Shown: positions 44,822-52,879 of the stretch, one piece after another
Numbering within the stretch: the stretch's first letter is position 1
How the letters are laid out: every line of letters begins with the position of its first letter
NCBI RefSeq assembly: GCF_010729105.1
Contig: NZ_AP022573.1
Span: 5,456,001 to 5,520,000 of the forward strand
From: Mycobacterium saskatchewanense
GTDB lineage: Bacteria > Actinomycetota > Actinomycetes > Mycobacteriales > Mycobacteriaceae
Length of the DNA stretch: 64,000 nt
Reading direction: 5' to 3'
The notes under the pieces: model-generated
Seen by the model: only the letters and a program-made list of their open reading frames with translations
Database searches by the model: none
What the model was told of the DNA's origin: nothing
Position numbers and translations under genes: made by a program

Positions 44822-45145
44822 TTAGTGCGCGCCGCCGAGGTTCAGCGTGACCACGCCGGCGATCAGCAGGCCGATGCCGACGACCTTTGTGGCGGACATC
44901 GACGAACCCAGGAACACCACGGCGATCAACACGATGGCGGCGGTACCGATCGCCGACCACAGCGCGTAGGCGACGTCCGTCTGCATGCCGCGCGAGATCG
45001 ACAACGCCAGCAGCGCGAACGATATGGCGTAGCCGACCAGGCAGAGCACGGTCGGCCACAGCCGGGTGAACCCGTCCGTGCTCTTGAGCAGGCTGGTGGC
45101 CGCCACCTCCGCGAAGATCGCGCACAGCAGTACCAGATACGTCAC
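44822..45145 (-). CDS. SMR family multidrug efflux protein
   Basis: 107 aa from GTG 45145 (AAGGAGG 4 bp upstream). Four membrane segments (YLVLLCAIFAEVAATSLLK, WPTVLCLVGYAISFALLAL, AYALWSAIGTAAIVLIAVVFL, VVGIGLLIAGVVTLNL) and the essential Glu13 in the first define the EmrE/Mmr family, proton antiporters for quaternary-ammonium and cationic dyes. A strong palindrome at 45165-45187 sits just upstream, so regulated expression is likely. Confidence 0.94.
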   Translation of the reverse strand: MTYLVLLCAIFAEVAATSLLKSTDGFTRLWPTVLCLVGYAISFALLALSISRGMQTDVAYALWSAIGTAAIVLIAVVFLGSSMSATKVVGIGLLIAGVVTLNLGGAH

Positions 45146-45164
45146 GGCGCCTCCTTATCGGCTC

Positions 45165-45187
45165 GTCAATCTAGCGTGGAGGTTGAC
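45165..45187. promoter_or_regulatory. Palindrome upstream of the SMR efflux gene
   Basis: GTCAAnCT and AGnTTGAC arms over 23 bp, with the nearest edge 19 bp upstream of the SMR GTG on the minus strand. It is positioned where a TetR-type repressor would block transcription. No regulator gene is adjacent except the tandem TetR pair 1.2 kb away. Confidence 0.5.
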
Positions 45188-45216
45188 ATCGCGTCGAACA
45201 TGGATGCGTTCGTCGC

Positions 45217-45728
45217 ATGCCCGGTGGCGGCCACCCGCTGCGCTTCGACGTGAGCGATGCCGTGGGGGAGAGTGCGTCGCCGGCGGCGACCTACTACCCG
45301 GCCGGCGTGGACGCCACCGTCCCGCGTCGTCCTTTGCGTGCCGGGGCGGCACCTACTTCGCCGAGTTCGCCACCGGGATGGGATATCCCGTAGTCACGGT
45401 CGATCCGCTGGGGACCGGTGAGAGCTCGAGACCGACGCGGGATTTCGGCTTCTCCGAGATCGCTGCCGGGGCGCGTATTCGGCATTGCCCTGATCGCGGG
45501 CGTCGTCGCCGAGCACGCGCACAGGTCGACGTCCCGGTATTCCTCGGCTATGGCGGCGTCGACGTCTCCGCGGGCCCGCGCGCCGAGGCGGCCCAGCACG
45601 GCAGCAGCGCCGACATCACCACCGTCGTCCTGGCCGGAAGCGGGCACTGCCACAACACAGCGACCGACAGGCACCGAATGTGGAGGCGGCTGCGCGGGTG
45701 GGCCGAAACCGTAATCTGGGCACCATGA
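45217..45728 (+). pseudogene. Decayed alpha/beta hydrolase
   Basis: Pieces of one alpha/beta-hydrolase gene lie in different frames. MPGGGHPLRFDVSD then AATYYPAG is an N-terminal strand region (frame of 45217). GGTYFAEFATGMGYPVVTVD then PLGTGESSRP is the oxyanion and early core (frame of 45066). ALIAGVVAEHAHR is a middle piece in another frame, and VPVFLGYGGVDVS then AGSGHCHN is the acid and catalytic-His region. The total is far shorter than a real hydrolase of about 280-350 aa, and the nucleophile elbow is missing, so there were at least two frameshifts and an internal deletion. The end overlaps the DoxX ATG. Confidence 0.7.
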
Positions 45729-46147
45729 CGAAGCCCCTCAATCGCCGTTTGGACGGCTACGAGCCCGCGGTCCTGAGCCTGTTCCGATTGGTCTACGGCC
45801 TGCTGTTCGCCGTGCACGGTTCGATCACGATCTTGGGTTGGCCATACCGGTGGCCGCACCCCGTCGAGGTCGGAGCCTGGCCCGTTTGGTATGCCGGGGT
45901 GATCGAGTTGATCACGGGGCTCCTGATCGCCGTGGGGCTGTGGACGCGGGCCGCCGCGTTCGTCGCCTCGGGGGCAATGGCGGTCGCCTACTTCTGGATG
46001 CATCAGCCCAAAGCGCTGTGGCCGATCGGTGATCCGCCGGTCGGCAACGGCGGACTCGCGGCGATCCTCTTCTGCTTCGGGTTCTTCCTGTTGGTCTTCG
46101 CCGGCGCGGGACGGTATTCGATCGACGCCCGGCGGGGTCGGGACTAG
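45725..46147 (+). CDS. DoxX family membrane protein
   Basis: 140 aa from ATG 45725. Four membrane segments: LFRLVYGLLFAVHGSITIL, VWYAGVIELITGLLIAVGLW, AAAFVASGAMAVAYFWMHQ and GLAAILFCFGFFLLVFAGAG. The WYAGVIELITGLLIAVGL motif is the DoxX/SURF4 signature. In mycobacteria DoxX proteins take part in redox and thiol homeostasis, though this homolog's role is unknown. The ATG overlaps the stop of the hydrolase remnant, which suggests the two were once translationally coupled. Confidence 0.9.
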   Translation: MTKPLNRRLDGYEPAVLSLFRLVYGLLFAVHGSITILGWPYRWPHPVEVGAWPVWYAGVIELITGLLIAVGLWTRAAAFVASGAMAVAYFWMHQPKALWPIGDPPVGNGGLAAILFCFGFFLLVFAGAGRYSIDARRGRD

Positions 46148-46202
46148 GTCCGGACGTGCCGCGGGGTCCCGCACCGTTATGCGGATTCAGCGGCCTTCGT
46201 GA

Positions 46203-46448
46203 TCAACCGCAGTGCGCGAAGAGATTCTCGCAATACATACCGACGCCCCCCCAGTCACCGGTCGGGCCGCTCTCGTCCTGAGGGTTCGTCATCGTGGTCG
46301 GGAACTGTATCTGCCACTCGTCGATGGTCGGGATGTCGGGCTGCTGACCAGGGTCGGGCGAGGCGAGCGCAACGCCGGTGCCGCCCGTCAACGCGGCGAC
46401 GATGGCGGCGGCGGCAATCAATCCACGAGTGCATCTGCGACAACTCAT
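46203..46448 (-). CDS. Small secreted protein, unknown function
   Basis: 81 aa. Signal peptide RGLIAAAAIVAALTGGTGVALAS (about residues 8-30), then a short acidic domain (PDPGQQPDIPTIDEWQIQFP, TNPQDESGPTGDWGG) ending GMYCENLFAHCG with two cysteines. No family is recognised. It is divergent from the MspA-like porin gene across about 170 bp of relatively AT-rich DNA (CATACCAATC, ACGAATAAAC) that must contain both promoters. Confidence 0.65.
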   Translation of the reverse strand: MSCRRCTRGLIAAAAIVAALTGGTGVALASPDPGQQPDIPTIDEWQIQFPTTMTNPQDESGPTGDWGGVGMYCENLFAHCG

Positions 46449-46617
46449 CGCGGACCCTCCGTCACCTGACCGAACTGCCGGCTCAATGAGCCGATTCTAC
46501 ATTCGGCATCCGTATCGCATACCAATCACGAATAAACAACGACTTTGGTCGACGTCCGAGCGATTTCGGGTCTCGCGACCGCTACTGCGTACTTTGTTGT
46601 CTGTGAGGCCGATAGCC

Positions 46618-47304
46618 GTGGTCGTTCGTCGCGCCCTGGCCGTCGGCGTCTGCCTCCTCATGTCAGTGGCCGTGCCGCCCTCGACCAGCGCCGACCCCGA
46701 GGTCGAACCCGCCGGTGCAGCTGCGCCGCCGGCCGGCGGCGCGGTGCCATCGAATCCGCCCGCCATCCTCAACACTCCCGACGGCTGGACGCTGGGCCTG
46801 GGCGCGAAGGACGAGATGCAAATTCCGGTGCCGCCTTTGACCACCTCTCTCGCGTCCCGCGAATACGTGTCCAGCGGGATTTTCGTCGGCTCGCTGAAAG
46901 GGCCGGAAGAGCCCCACGGCATCCTGGAAGTCGGCTACCAAATCGGCTGCGGGATCGACATGAGCACGTCCAACGGCGTGATCATGGAAGGTGGCGTCGG
47001 CGTCATCCCCGGCGTCAGTCCGACGTTCGACACCACCGGTACATTGCCGCCCTTGCTGCCGTACGTGTCCACGCCCGTCAACGGGGTGATGAGCGTGGGA
47101 CTCAAGCCGGGTCTGGTGATCGTGGTTCCGGTGATCAGGAAACAGTTCAAGGGCGCGAACCCCTGGGTGATGATCAGCAACTTCCACGTCAAGATCGACG
47201 GGTGCGTGGGTCAGTCGTTCATCCGGTCGTATGCGGTGCTGACCCGAATGACCGACCAATCCGACGTGGTGCTGTCTTACGTCGGCGTCACCAAAGCCGT
47301 GTGA
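46618..47304 (+). CDS. MspA family porin-like exported protein
   Basis: About 228 aa from GTG 46618 (GAGG upstream; GTG 46603 is an alternative start). The signal peptide VVVRRALAVGVCLLMSVAVPPSTSA is followed by a Pro/Ala-rich linker and then TPDGWTLGLGAKDEMQIPVPPLTTSLASREY, a stretch with SGIFVGSLKG, LEVGYQIGCGIDMSTSNGV and a C-terminal VKIDGCVGQSFIRSYAVLTR. That is the MspA fold pattern (LxxG..VGYQIGCGID). Two cysteines (GCGID, DGCVG) are likely to form a disulfide absent from MspA itself. It may be an outer-membrane channel or a solute-specific variant. Confidence 0.85.
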   Translation: MVVRRALAVGVCLLMSVAVPPSTSADPEVEPAGAAAPPAGGAVPSNPPAILNTPDGWTLGLGAKDEMQIPVPPLTTSLASREYVSSGIFVGSLKGPEEPHGILEVGYQIGCGIDMSTSNGVIMEGGVGVIPGVSPTFDTTGTLPPLLPYVSTPVNGVMSVGLKPGLVIVVPVIRKQFKGANPWVMISNFHVKIDGCVGQSFIRSYAVLTRMTDQSDVVLSYVGVTKAV

Positions 47305-47343
47305 TCGGCCCGCGGTGGACGGGGCCGGGCGCGGCGGCCTGTC

Positions 47344-49167
47344 TCAGGACTGCAGGTCCAGGGCGGCACCGATCATTGCCAGGTGGCTCAGGCCCTGCGG
47401 CAGGTTCCCCATGAACGCGCCGTCTTCCGCCCCGATCATCTCGGGCAGCACGCCGACGTCGTTGGTGAGCCCGACGAGCTCTTTCATCAGATCACGCGCC
47501 TCGTCGGTCCTGCCGACGTGATGCAACGCGGAGATGGCCCAGAACCCACATGCGACGAACGCGCCCTCGTGTTCGTCATCGCGCGCCCCGCTGAAGCGGA
47601 AAAGCAATGGCCCGCTGCCTAATTCGCGGCGCAGCGCGTCGATGGTCGCCGACATCCGGGGACCGCGGTCGAAGCCGCTGCCGGCGTGTAGCAGGATCGA
47701 GGTGTCGAGCTTGCCGCTGCCCGGATACCACTCGTAGCTGCCCAGTCCCTCGGACCAGCAGCGTCGTTGCACCCAGTCGCGGATCCGCTCCGCCTCGTCG
47801 GCCCACCGGTGCGGATCGCCGGGAATCTGGCCGATCTCGGCGAGATACACCGCGCACCGAAGGGCTTGCCAGCAACCGAGTTTGGACGACGTGTAGTGCT
47901 CGCGCCGCTGCAACTCCCACATGCCCGAGTCGCGGTGCCGCCAGGCGTCGCAGGCGCGGTCGGCGAAACCAGCCAGTAGGTGGCCGGTTTCGGTATCCAG
48001 CACGTGGCCGCTGTCGACGTAGAGCCGAACGGTGTCGAACAGGTCGGCGAAGATGCTCAGCTGCAGTTGGCCGTCGGCGCGGTTTCCGGTCACGACGGGG
48101 CCGATTCCGCGCCAGCCTGCCGCCTCGTACTCGGTGACGGGGTCGGGCGACGACCCGTCGAGGCGATAGAACACTCCGACTTCCGGACCATGGCGGCGGA
48201 CGGTCCGCAGCAGCCAGGTGACCGCCGAATGCGTCTCCTCGCGAATCCCGAAGCGGCGCAACGCGCCTAGCGTATACGCGGTGTCGCGCACCCACGCGAA
48301 ACGGTAATCCCAATTCTTACCGCCCGAAAAGCGTTCGGGCAGCGACGTGGTGGCGGCCGCCGCGATCGCGCCCGTCGGGCTGAAAATGAGCAGCTTCAGC
48401 ATCAGCACGCTGCGGCGCACCTCTTCCTCCCAGGATCCGGTGTACTCGAACTGGCCCGACCAGTTGCACCAGAGTTCGATCGTCCTGTCCAGTCCTTGAT
48501 CGATGTCATCGGCCGACGACAGCATCAGCGGCTCGGATTCCGAGGCGACGAGGCCGATCACGCGGCGTTCATGCGCCGCGGTCGTGAACGTTCCCGATGC
48601 CGCCTGGTCGGTCCATCGCGCATCCACATTGTCCGACAGGCAGACCGCCAGATTCAGTGCGCCGGCCCGAAGCACCCGACCGTGGGGGGTTCGCCGCGCC
48701 CAGGGCGACGCGGAGTTCAGGCACGTGCCGGGAGCGACCCGCCAGCGCATCGGGACCTCGCCGCCGAGGCCCTCCACCCGCCGCGCCAGCTCGGTCCAGG
48801 GCAATCGGCCGCCGAAGCCGATGTTCAGCGCGTCGGTCACCCGCACGCGCCCGGACTCGGTGATGAAGGTGGTCTCGAGGACGTTCGTTCCCGGCAGGTA
48901 GCGGCGCTCGGTGCGAAACGGCACGGTCGGGGTGAGGTCCACCCGCCCCCCGTTCGGGCGGTCGATGAGCGCGGCGAAAACCGGCACGGAATCGAGGTCC
49001 GGGACCGGGAACCAGTCGATCGCGCCGTCTTCGGCGACCAGCGCCACGGTGCGGCCGTCGCCGATCGGCGCGTAGCTGCGCAACGCGGCGAAACCATCTG
49101 TGCGATAAGGGGACTCGGTCGCCGCCGACGTTTCGGGATCTAGCTCCGGGGCGGGGGACACGCACAC
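47344..49167 (-). CDS. Glycoside hydrolase family 15 protein
   Basis: 607 aa. The N-terminal beta-sandwich (IGDGRTVALVAEDGAIDWFPVPDLDS, RYLPGTNVLETTF) precedes the (alpha/alpha)6 barrel with NWDYRFAWVRDTAYTLGAL and GHRD/DSGMWEL-type elements, HYTSSKLGCWQALRCAVYLAE and EGAFVACGFWAISALHHVGR. GH15 enzymes act on alpha-1,4 or trehalose bonds; in mycobacteria related proteins are trehalases, so glucoamylase or trehalase are both possible. GTG start at 49167. It is divergent from the F420-type enzyme at 49242. Confidence 0.9.
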   Translation of the reverse strand: MCVSPAPELDPETSAATESPYRTDGFAALRSYAPIGDGRTVALVAEDGAIDWFPVPDLDSVPVFAALIDRPNGGRVDLTPTVPFRTERRYLPGTNVLETTFITESGRVRVTDALNIGFGGRLPWTELARRVEGLGGEVPMRWRVAPGTCLNSASPWARRTPHGRVLRAGALNLAVCLSDNVDARWTDQAASGTFTTAAHERRVIGLVASESEPLMLSSADDIDQGLDRTIELWCNWSGQFEYTGSWEEEVRRSVLMLKLLIFSPTGAIAAAATTSLPERFSGGKNWDYRFAWVRDTAYTLGALRRFGIREETHSAVTWLLRTVRRHGPEVGVFYRLDGSSPDPVTEYEAAGWRGIGPVVTGNRADGQLQLSIFADLFDTVRLYVDSGHVLDTETGHLLAGFADRACDAWRHRDSGMWELQRREHYTSSKLGCWQALRCAVYLAEIGQIPGDPHRWADEAERIRDWVQRRCWSEGLGSYEWYPGSGKLDTSILLHAGSGFDRGPRMSATIDALRRELGSGPLLFRFSGARDDEHEGAFVACGFWAISALHHVGRTDEARDLMKELVGLTNDVGVLPEMIGAEDGAFMGNLPQGLSHLAMIGAALDLQS

Positions 49168-49241
49168 GAATTCCCGGGATTCACAGCGCGTAAACAGGTC
49201 CCGGCATGCATAACGCGGCGGGCAGCGGGTAGCCCCCGGCC

Positions 49242-50198
49242 ATGACCAAGATCGGATACTTTCTGTCCTGCGAGCAGTACAGCCCGAAGGAACTCGTGGA
49301 CCAGGCCAAGCGCGCGGAGGCGGCCGGGTTCGACGCGCTGTGGATCTCCGACCACTTCCATCCCTGGAACGACGAGCAGGGGCAGAGCCCCTTCGTGTGG
49401 GGCGTGATCGGTGCCCTTTCTCAGGTGACGTCGCTGCCCGTCAGCACCGCCGTCACGTGCCCCACCATCAGGACCCACCCGGCGATCATCGCGCAGGCCT
49501 CGGCCACCGCGGCGGTCCAGCTCGACGGCCGCTTCGTGCTCGGGGTCGGCAGCGGCGAGGCACTCAACGAACACATCCTGGGCGATCCCTGGCCGTCGGT
49601 GGGTGTGCGCCAGGAAATGCTGGAGGAGGCGGTGGAGATCATCCGGCTGCTGCACCGCGGCGGCGAGGTGAGCCACCACGGGAAGCACTACGAAGTGCAG
49701 GAGGCGCGCATCTACACGCGGCCCGAGCAGCCCTTGCCCATTTATGTTTCAGGGTTCGGTCCGCAGGCGGCGGAGCTCGCGGGACGCCTCGGCGACGGGT
49801 ACGTCCTGGTGACGCCCGAGGCCGAGTTGGTGAAGACCTTCCGGGAGTCCGGCGGCGGGGACAAGCCCGTGCAGGCCGGCATGAAGGTCAGCTGGGACGA
49901 GGACGCCGACGCGGCCCTCGAGGCGGCGCATCGGTTGTGGGGCAACGATGCGCTGCCCGGCCAATCGGCGCAGACGCTGCCGCGGCCCAAGGACTTCGCC
50001 GCGCTGATGTCTCTCGTCACGCCCGACCAGATTGCCGAGAGCATCGCCAGCGGGCCGGACCCCGACATGCACGTCGCGCGGGTGCGCAAGTACCTCGACG
50101 CCGACATCGACGAGGTCTACGTGCAGCAGGTCGGGCCGGATATCGAGGGTTTCTTCGCGACGTACGAGCGCGACGTGCTGCCCCAGCTGCGCGGCTGA
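49242..50198 (+). CDS. F420-dependent glucose-6-phosphate-dehydrogenase-like oxidoreductase
   Basis: 318 aa of the TIGR03557-type LLM family. YFLSCEQYSPKELVDQAKRAEAAGFDALWISDHFHPW, VTCPTIRTHPAIIAQASATAAVQL, RFVLGVGSGEALNEHILG and PLPIYVSGFGPQAAELAG match F420-dependent glucose-6-phosphate dehydrogenase relatives closely. True FGD is 336 aa; this shorter version belongs to a related group with unassigned substrates. It is divergent from the GH15 gene, which may link it to sugar metabolism (inference), and converges with an SDR 4 bp downstream. Confidence 0.9.
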   Translation: MTKIGYFLSCEQYSPKELVDQAKRAEAAGFDALWISDHFHPWNDEQGQSPFVWGVIGALSQVTSLPVSTAVTCPTIRTHPAIIAQASATAAVQLDGRFVLGVGSGEALNEHILGDPWPSVGVRQEMLEEAVEIIRLLHRGGEVSHHGKHYEVQEARIYTRPEQPLPIYVSGFGPQAAELAGRLGDGYVLVTPEAELVKTFRESGGGDKPVQAGMKVSWDEDADAALEAAHRLWGNDALPGQSAQTLPRPKDFAALMSLVTPDQIAESIASGPDPDMHVARVRKYLDADIDEVYVQQVGPDIEGFFATYERDVLPQLRG

Positions 50199-50201
50199 GG
50201 A

Positions 50202-51032
50202 TCAGCGCTCGAAGTCAGTCCCGCTCGTGAGGTCTTCCCATGCGGCGATCTCGTTCGCGCGTTGCTCGGTCACGTAGCGGTAGATCGCCAGGGCGTCCGG
50301 GCCCAGCAGCAGGAAACCCGGAGGCTCGGGCGCTTCGACCGCCGCGATGATCGCCGCGCCGGCCTTCGCCGGATCGCCGGTCTGGTTGCCATGCATGGTG
50401 TCGTTCTCCTTGCGGCGGCGCCCCGCGGTGTTCGCGTAGTCGTCGATGATCGTCGCGGACTGCACGAGGGAACGGCCAGCGAAGTCGGTGCGGAAGGCGC
50501 CGGGCTCGACGACCGTCACCGAGATGCCCAGCGGGGCCAGCTCGCCGCGCAGGGACCCGCTCATGCCCTCCATCGCGGCCTTCGCCGCCGCGTAATAGCC
50601 CGATCCCACCGGGGTGACCTGAGCGCCGATCGAGGAGATGTTGACGATCGCGCCGCTGCGGCGTGCCCGCATGCCCGGCAGCACGGCTTTGATCATCGCG
50701 ACGGTGCCAAAGAAGTGCGTCTCGAACAGGTTTCGCACCTCGGAATCGTTGCCCTCTTCGACGGCGGCGCGATAGCCGTAGCCGGCGTTGTTGACCAGCA
50801 CGTCCACGCCACCGAATCGCTTGTCGGCGCGGTCGACGGCCGAGGCCACCTGGTCGGGCTTGGTGACGTCGAGAGTGACGGCGAGCGCGCGTTCCGGCGC
50901 CGCCTCGGCCAGGTCGCTCACTTTCGCGGGGTCGCGCGCGGTAACCACGGCGTTGTGGCCCGCCCCGAGGACGGCTTCGGCCACCGCGCGACCAAGGCCG
51001 GTCGAGCAGCCGGTGACGAGCCACGTGGACAT
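50202..51032 (-). CDS. SDR family oxidoreductase
   Basis: 276 aa from ATG 51032. TGCSTGLGRA near residues 8-17, VDVLVNNAGYGY near 80, ISSIGAQVTPVGSGYYAAAKAAMEGMSGSLR (Tyr-Lys near 148) and VEPGAFRTDFAGRSL are the SDR motifs. VEPGAFRT and the long C-terminal helix belong to the oxidoreductase group with YpkK/3-keto-type substrates. It converges with the F420 enzyme. The DNA upstream contains a tandem duplication and a transposase remnant. Confidence 0.87.
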   Translation of the reverse strand: MSTWLVTGCSTGLGRAVAEAVLGAGHNAVVTARDPAKVSDLAEAAPERALAVTLDVTKPDQVASAVDRADKRFGGVDVLVNNAGYGYRAAVEEGNDSEVRNLFETHFFGTVAMIKAVLPGMRARRSGAIVNISSIGAQVTPVGSGYYAAAKAAMEGMSGSLRGELAPLGISVTVVEPGAFRTDFAGRSLVQSATIIDDYANTAGRRRKENDTMHGNQTGDPAKAGAAIIAAVEAPEPPGFLLLGPDALAIYRYVTEQRANEIAAWEDLTSGTDFER

Positions 51033-51078
51033 GGGGGACTCCGCTCTGGTCGGGAGTGTGCTCCGAACCGGAATCCTA

Positions 51079-51118
51079 TTAAGGAGTGGGATCAACGCTT
51101 AAGGAGTGGGATCAACGC
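51079..51118 (+). repeat. 20-bp perfect tandem duplication
   Basis: Two adjacent identical 20-bp units (51079-51098 and 51099-51118), each with an AAGGAG motif. They lie between the SDR start and the transposase remnant and look like a target-site or slippage duplication at an old insertion. No gene is attached to it. Confidence 0.9.
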
Positions 51119-51138
51119 GCGGCCGGCCCAGCTGTTCT

Positions 51139-51261
51139 TCACTGGCAGGTTGTGAACGCGTAGGCGTCGATGGGTGTTTTTCCGCCGATGCCGGTGTGGG
51201 GCCGAAGTGATTGTAATAGTGCAGCCAGTCCCGAAGCGCAACGACCCGATGTGAGGTCGGC
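51139..51261 (-). mobile_element. Transposase C-terminal remnant (IS481/IS3-type integrase core)
   Basis: On the minus strand the sequence reads RVVALRDWLHYYNHF, then after a 1-bp deletion RPHTGIGGKTPIDAYAFTTC before a stop. The NxxRPHxGIGGKTP motif is the C-terminal signature of the rve-type integrase core in IS481/IS3 transposases. Only about 40 codons remain and they are frameshifted, so it is inactive. No terminal inverted repeats were found. Confidence 0.75.
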
Positions 51262-51294
51262 AGGTTGTGGCAACGGACGGATCACCCCCCGCCG

Positions 51295-52174
51295 TCAGTC
51301 CGTCAGTGCGCGGCCCACGATCAACGGGTCCGGCTCATCGACCACCCCGTCGTCCTTGCCGTCATAGTCGGTCCGGGCGAGCACGTAGCGAATGGCGTTG
51401 ATCCTGGCCCGCTTCTTGTCGTTGCTCCTGACCACGATCCACGGGGCCGATGCCGGTGTCGGTGGCGGCGAACATCGCTTCCTTCGCTGCGGTGTAGTCG
51501 TCCCATCGGTTCACCGATTCCATATCCATCGGCGAAGATCTCCACTGCCGCACCGGGTCGACTATGCGGACGGCGAATCGGGTTCGCTGCTCGGCGGGCG
51601 ACACAGAGAACCAAAATTTGGTGAGGTTGATGCCGTTGTCGACGAGCATCCGTTCGAATAACGGCGCCTGTTCCATGAATTCGGCGTATTGGCTCGGACT
51701 GCAGAAGCCCATCACCTTCTCCACGCCGGCCCGGTTGTACCAGGACCGGTCGAACAAAACGATCTCGCCACCGGACGGCAGGTGGCCGATATAGCGCTGG
51801 AAATACCACTGCGTCTTCTCTTGGTCGGTGGGTTTATCCAGTGCCACCACGCGCGCATTGCGCGGGTTGAGGTGCTCCATGAAGCGCTGAATGGTGCCAC
51901 CCTTGCCGGCCGCGTCGCGTCCCTCGAATACGATCACCTGCCTGCCGCCGGCGCGCTTGTTGTGCTTTTGCAGCTTGAGCAACTCGATCTGCAGTCGGCG
52001 CTTCAGGCACTCGTATTCGTCGCGTTCCATCCGGTGGTCGTAGGGGTATCGCTCCCGCCACGTGTCGACATGGTTGCCCTGTCGATCAAGCAGCACCGGG
52101 TCGTCATCATCCTGGTCATCGACGGTGTACCCGTGGTCGGCGGTCGACAGCTCGTTCAGATCTACGTCGGTCAT
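51295..52174 (-). pseudogene. ppk2: Polyphosphate kinase 2 with a C-terminal frameshift
   Basis: From ATG 52174 the frame encodes a normal PPK2 with FEGRDAAGKGGTIQRFMEHLNPRNAR (Walker A), IVLFDRSWYNRAGVEKVMGF (Walker B) and RQWRSSPMDMESVNRWDDYTAAKEAM. At about 51443-51450 the frame shifts: the called frame ends after about 270 residues in unrelated sequence, while one base over the expected end reads PWIVVRSNDKKRARINAIRY and EPDPLIVGRALTD, stopping at 51295. One extra base near GGCATCGGCCCC explains it. The lost tail holds conserved lid residues, so it is a real inactivation or a sequencing error. PPK2 makes GTP from GDP and polyphosphate. Confidence 0.85.
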
Positions 52175-52206
52175 AGAGTCGACGCTATCGCTGCGGTGGC
52201 GGACCG

Positions 52207-52872
52207 TCAGCCCTCGAACGCCGGGCCGTCGAAGCGATCGCGGGTGACGAACTCTCCCACGGGCCGGCGGCGCAGCCTGGTCAGCTGCCGCACGGGTTTG
52301 CCGATCGGGACGATCGCGGCGACCGCGTGCGGGTCGGGAATCCCCAGCAGTTGCCGAACCTGGTCCTCCTCCGCGATGGCCATGGTCGTGATGGTCCCTC
52401 CGTAGCCCTCGTTGCGGGCGGCCAGCAGGACGTTCCACACCAGCGGATATATCGATGCCCCGCCGGCCACTCCGATGCGGTCCAGGTCCTGATCGAGGGC
52501 CGCGACGACGCCGAGGTCGACCGAGAAGACAAGCACCACGGGCGCTTCGGCGATCGACGCGACGAATGCCTCCGGGATTTCGGTGTGATCGATGACGTCC
52601 TGCGGAACCCCGGTGGGATGCACCGGGTTCCAAGGGTTTTCGCCCGCCTGCACCTGGGCGGAGTAACGGCGCGCGGCGGCCTTGCCCAGATCGGCGAGCC
52701 GGCGGCGGGCCGCCGCGTCGCGCACCACCGTGACGTGGGCGCCCTGCCGGTTGCCGCCGCTGGGCGCGAACCGGGCGTTGTCGAAGATCCGCGCCAACAC
52801 CTCGTCGGGCACCGGGTCATCGGTGAATTCGCGCGCCGCGAACACCGTTCGCATGACGTCGTATAGCTCCAT
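52207..52872 (-). CDS. Nitroreductase family protein
   Basis: 221 aa from ATG 52872 (GTG 52887 in frame would overlap the Hsp70 gene by 8 bp). DVMRTVFAAREFTDDPVPDEVLARIFDNARFAPSGGNRQGAHVTVVRD is the FMN-binding N-terminus, and LVWNVLLAARNEGYGGTITTM and LGIPDPHAVAAIVPIGKPV complete the nitro-FMN-reductase fold. It begins 8 bp after the Hsp70 stop and precedes ppk2 on the same strand, so the three are probably one operon. Several mycobacterial nitroreductases are DosR-controlled, and a DosR-like box lies upstream of the operon. Confidence 0.9.
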   Translation of the reverse strand: MELYDVMRTVFAAREFTDDPVPDEVLARIFDNARFAPSGGNRQGAHVTVVRDAAARRRLADLGKAAARRYSAQVQAGENPWNPVHPTGVPQDVIDHTEIPEAFVASIAEAPVVLVFSVDLGVVAALDQDLDRIGVAGGASIYPLVWNVLLAARNEGYGGTITTMAIAEEDQVRQLLGIPDPHAVAAIVPIGKPVRQLTRLRRRPVGEFVTRDRFDGPAFEG

Positions 52873-52879
52873 GACCGCC

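Noticed and set aside
46148..46202. GCGGG/CCCGC repeat between doxX and the small secreted protein
   Set aside because: The loop is only two bases, so a real hairpin is doubtful; it fits random high-GC sequence.
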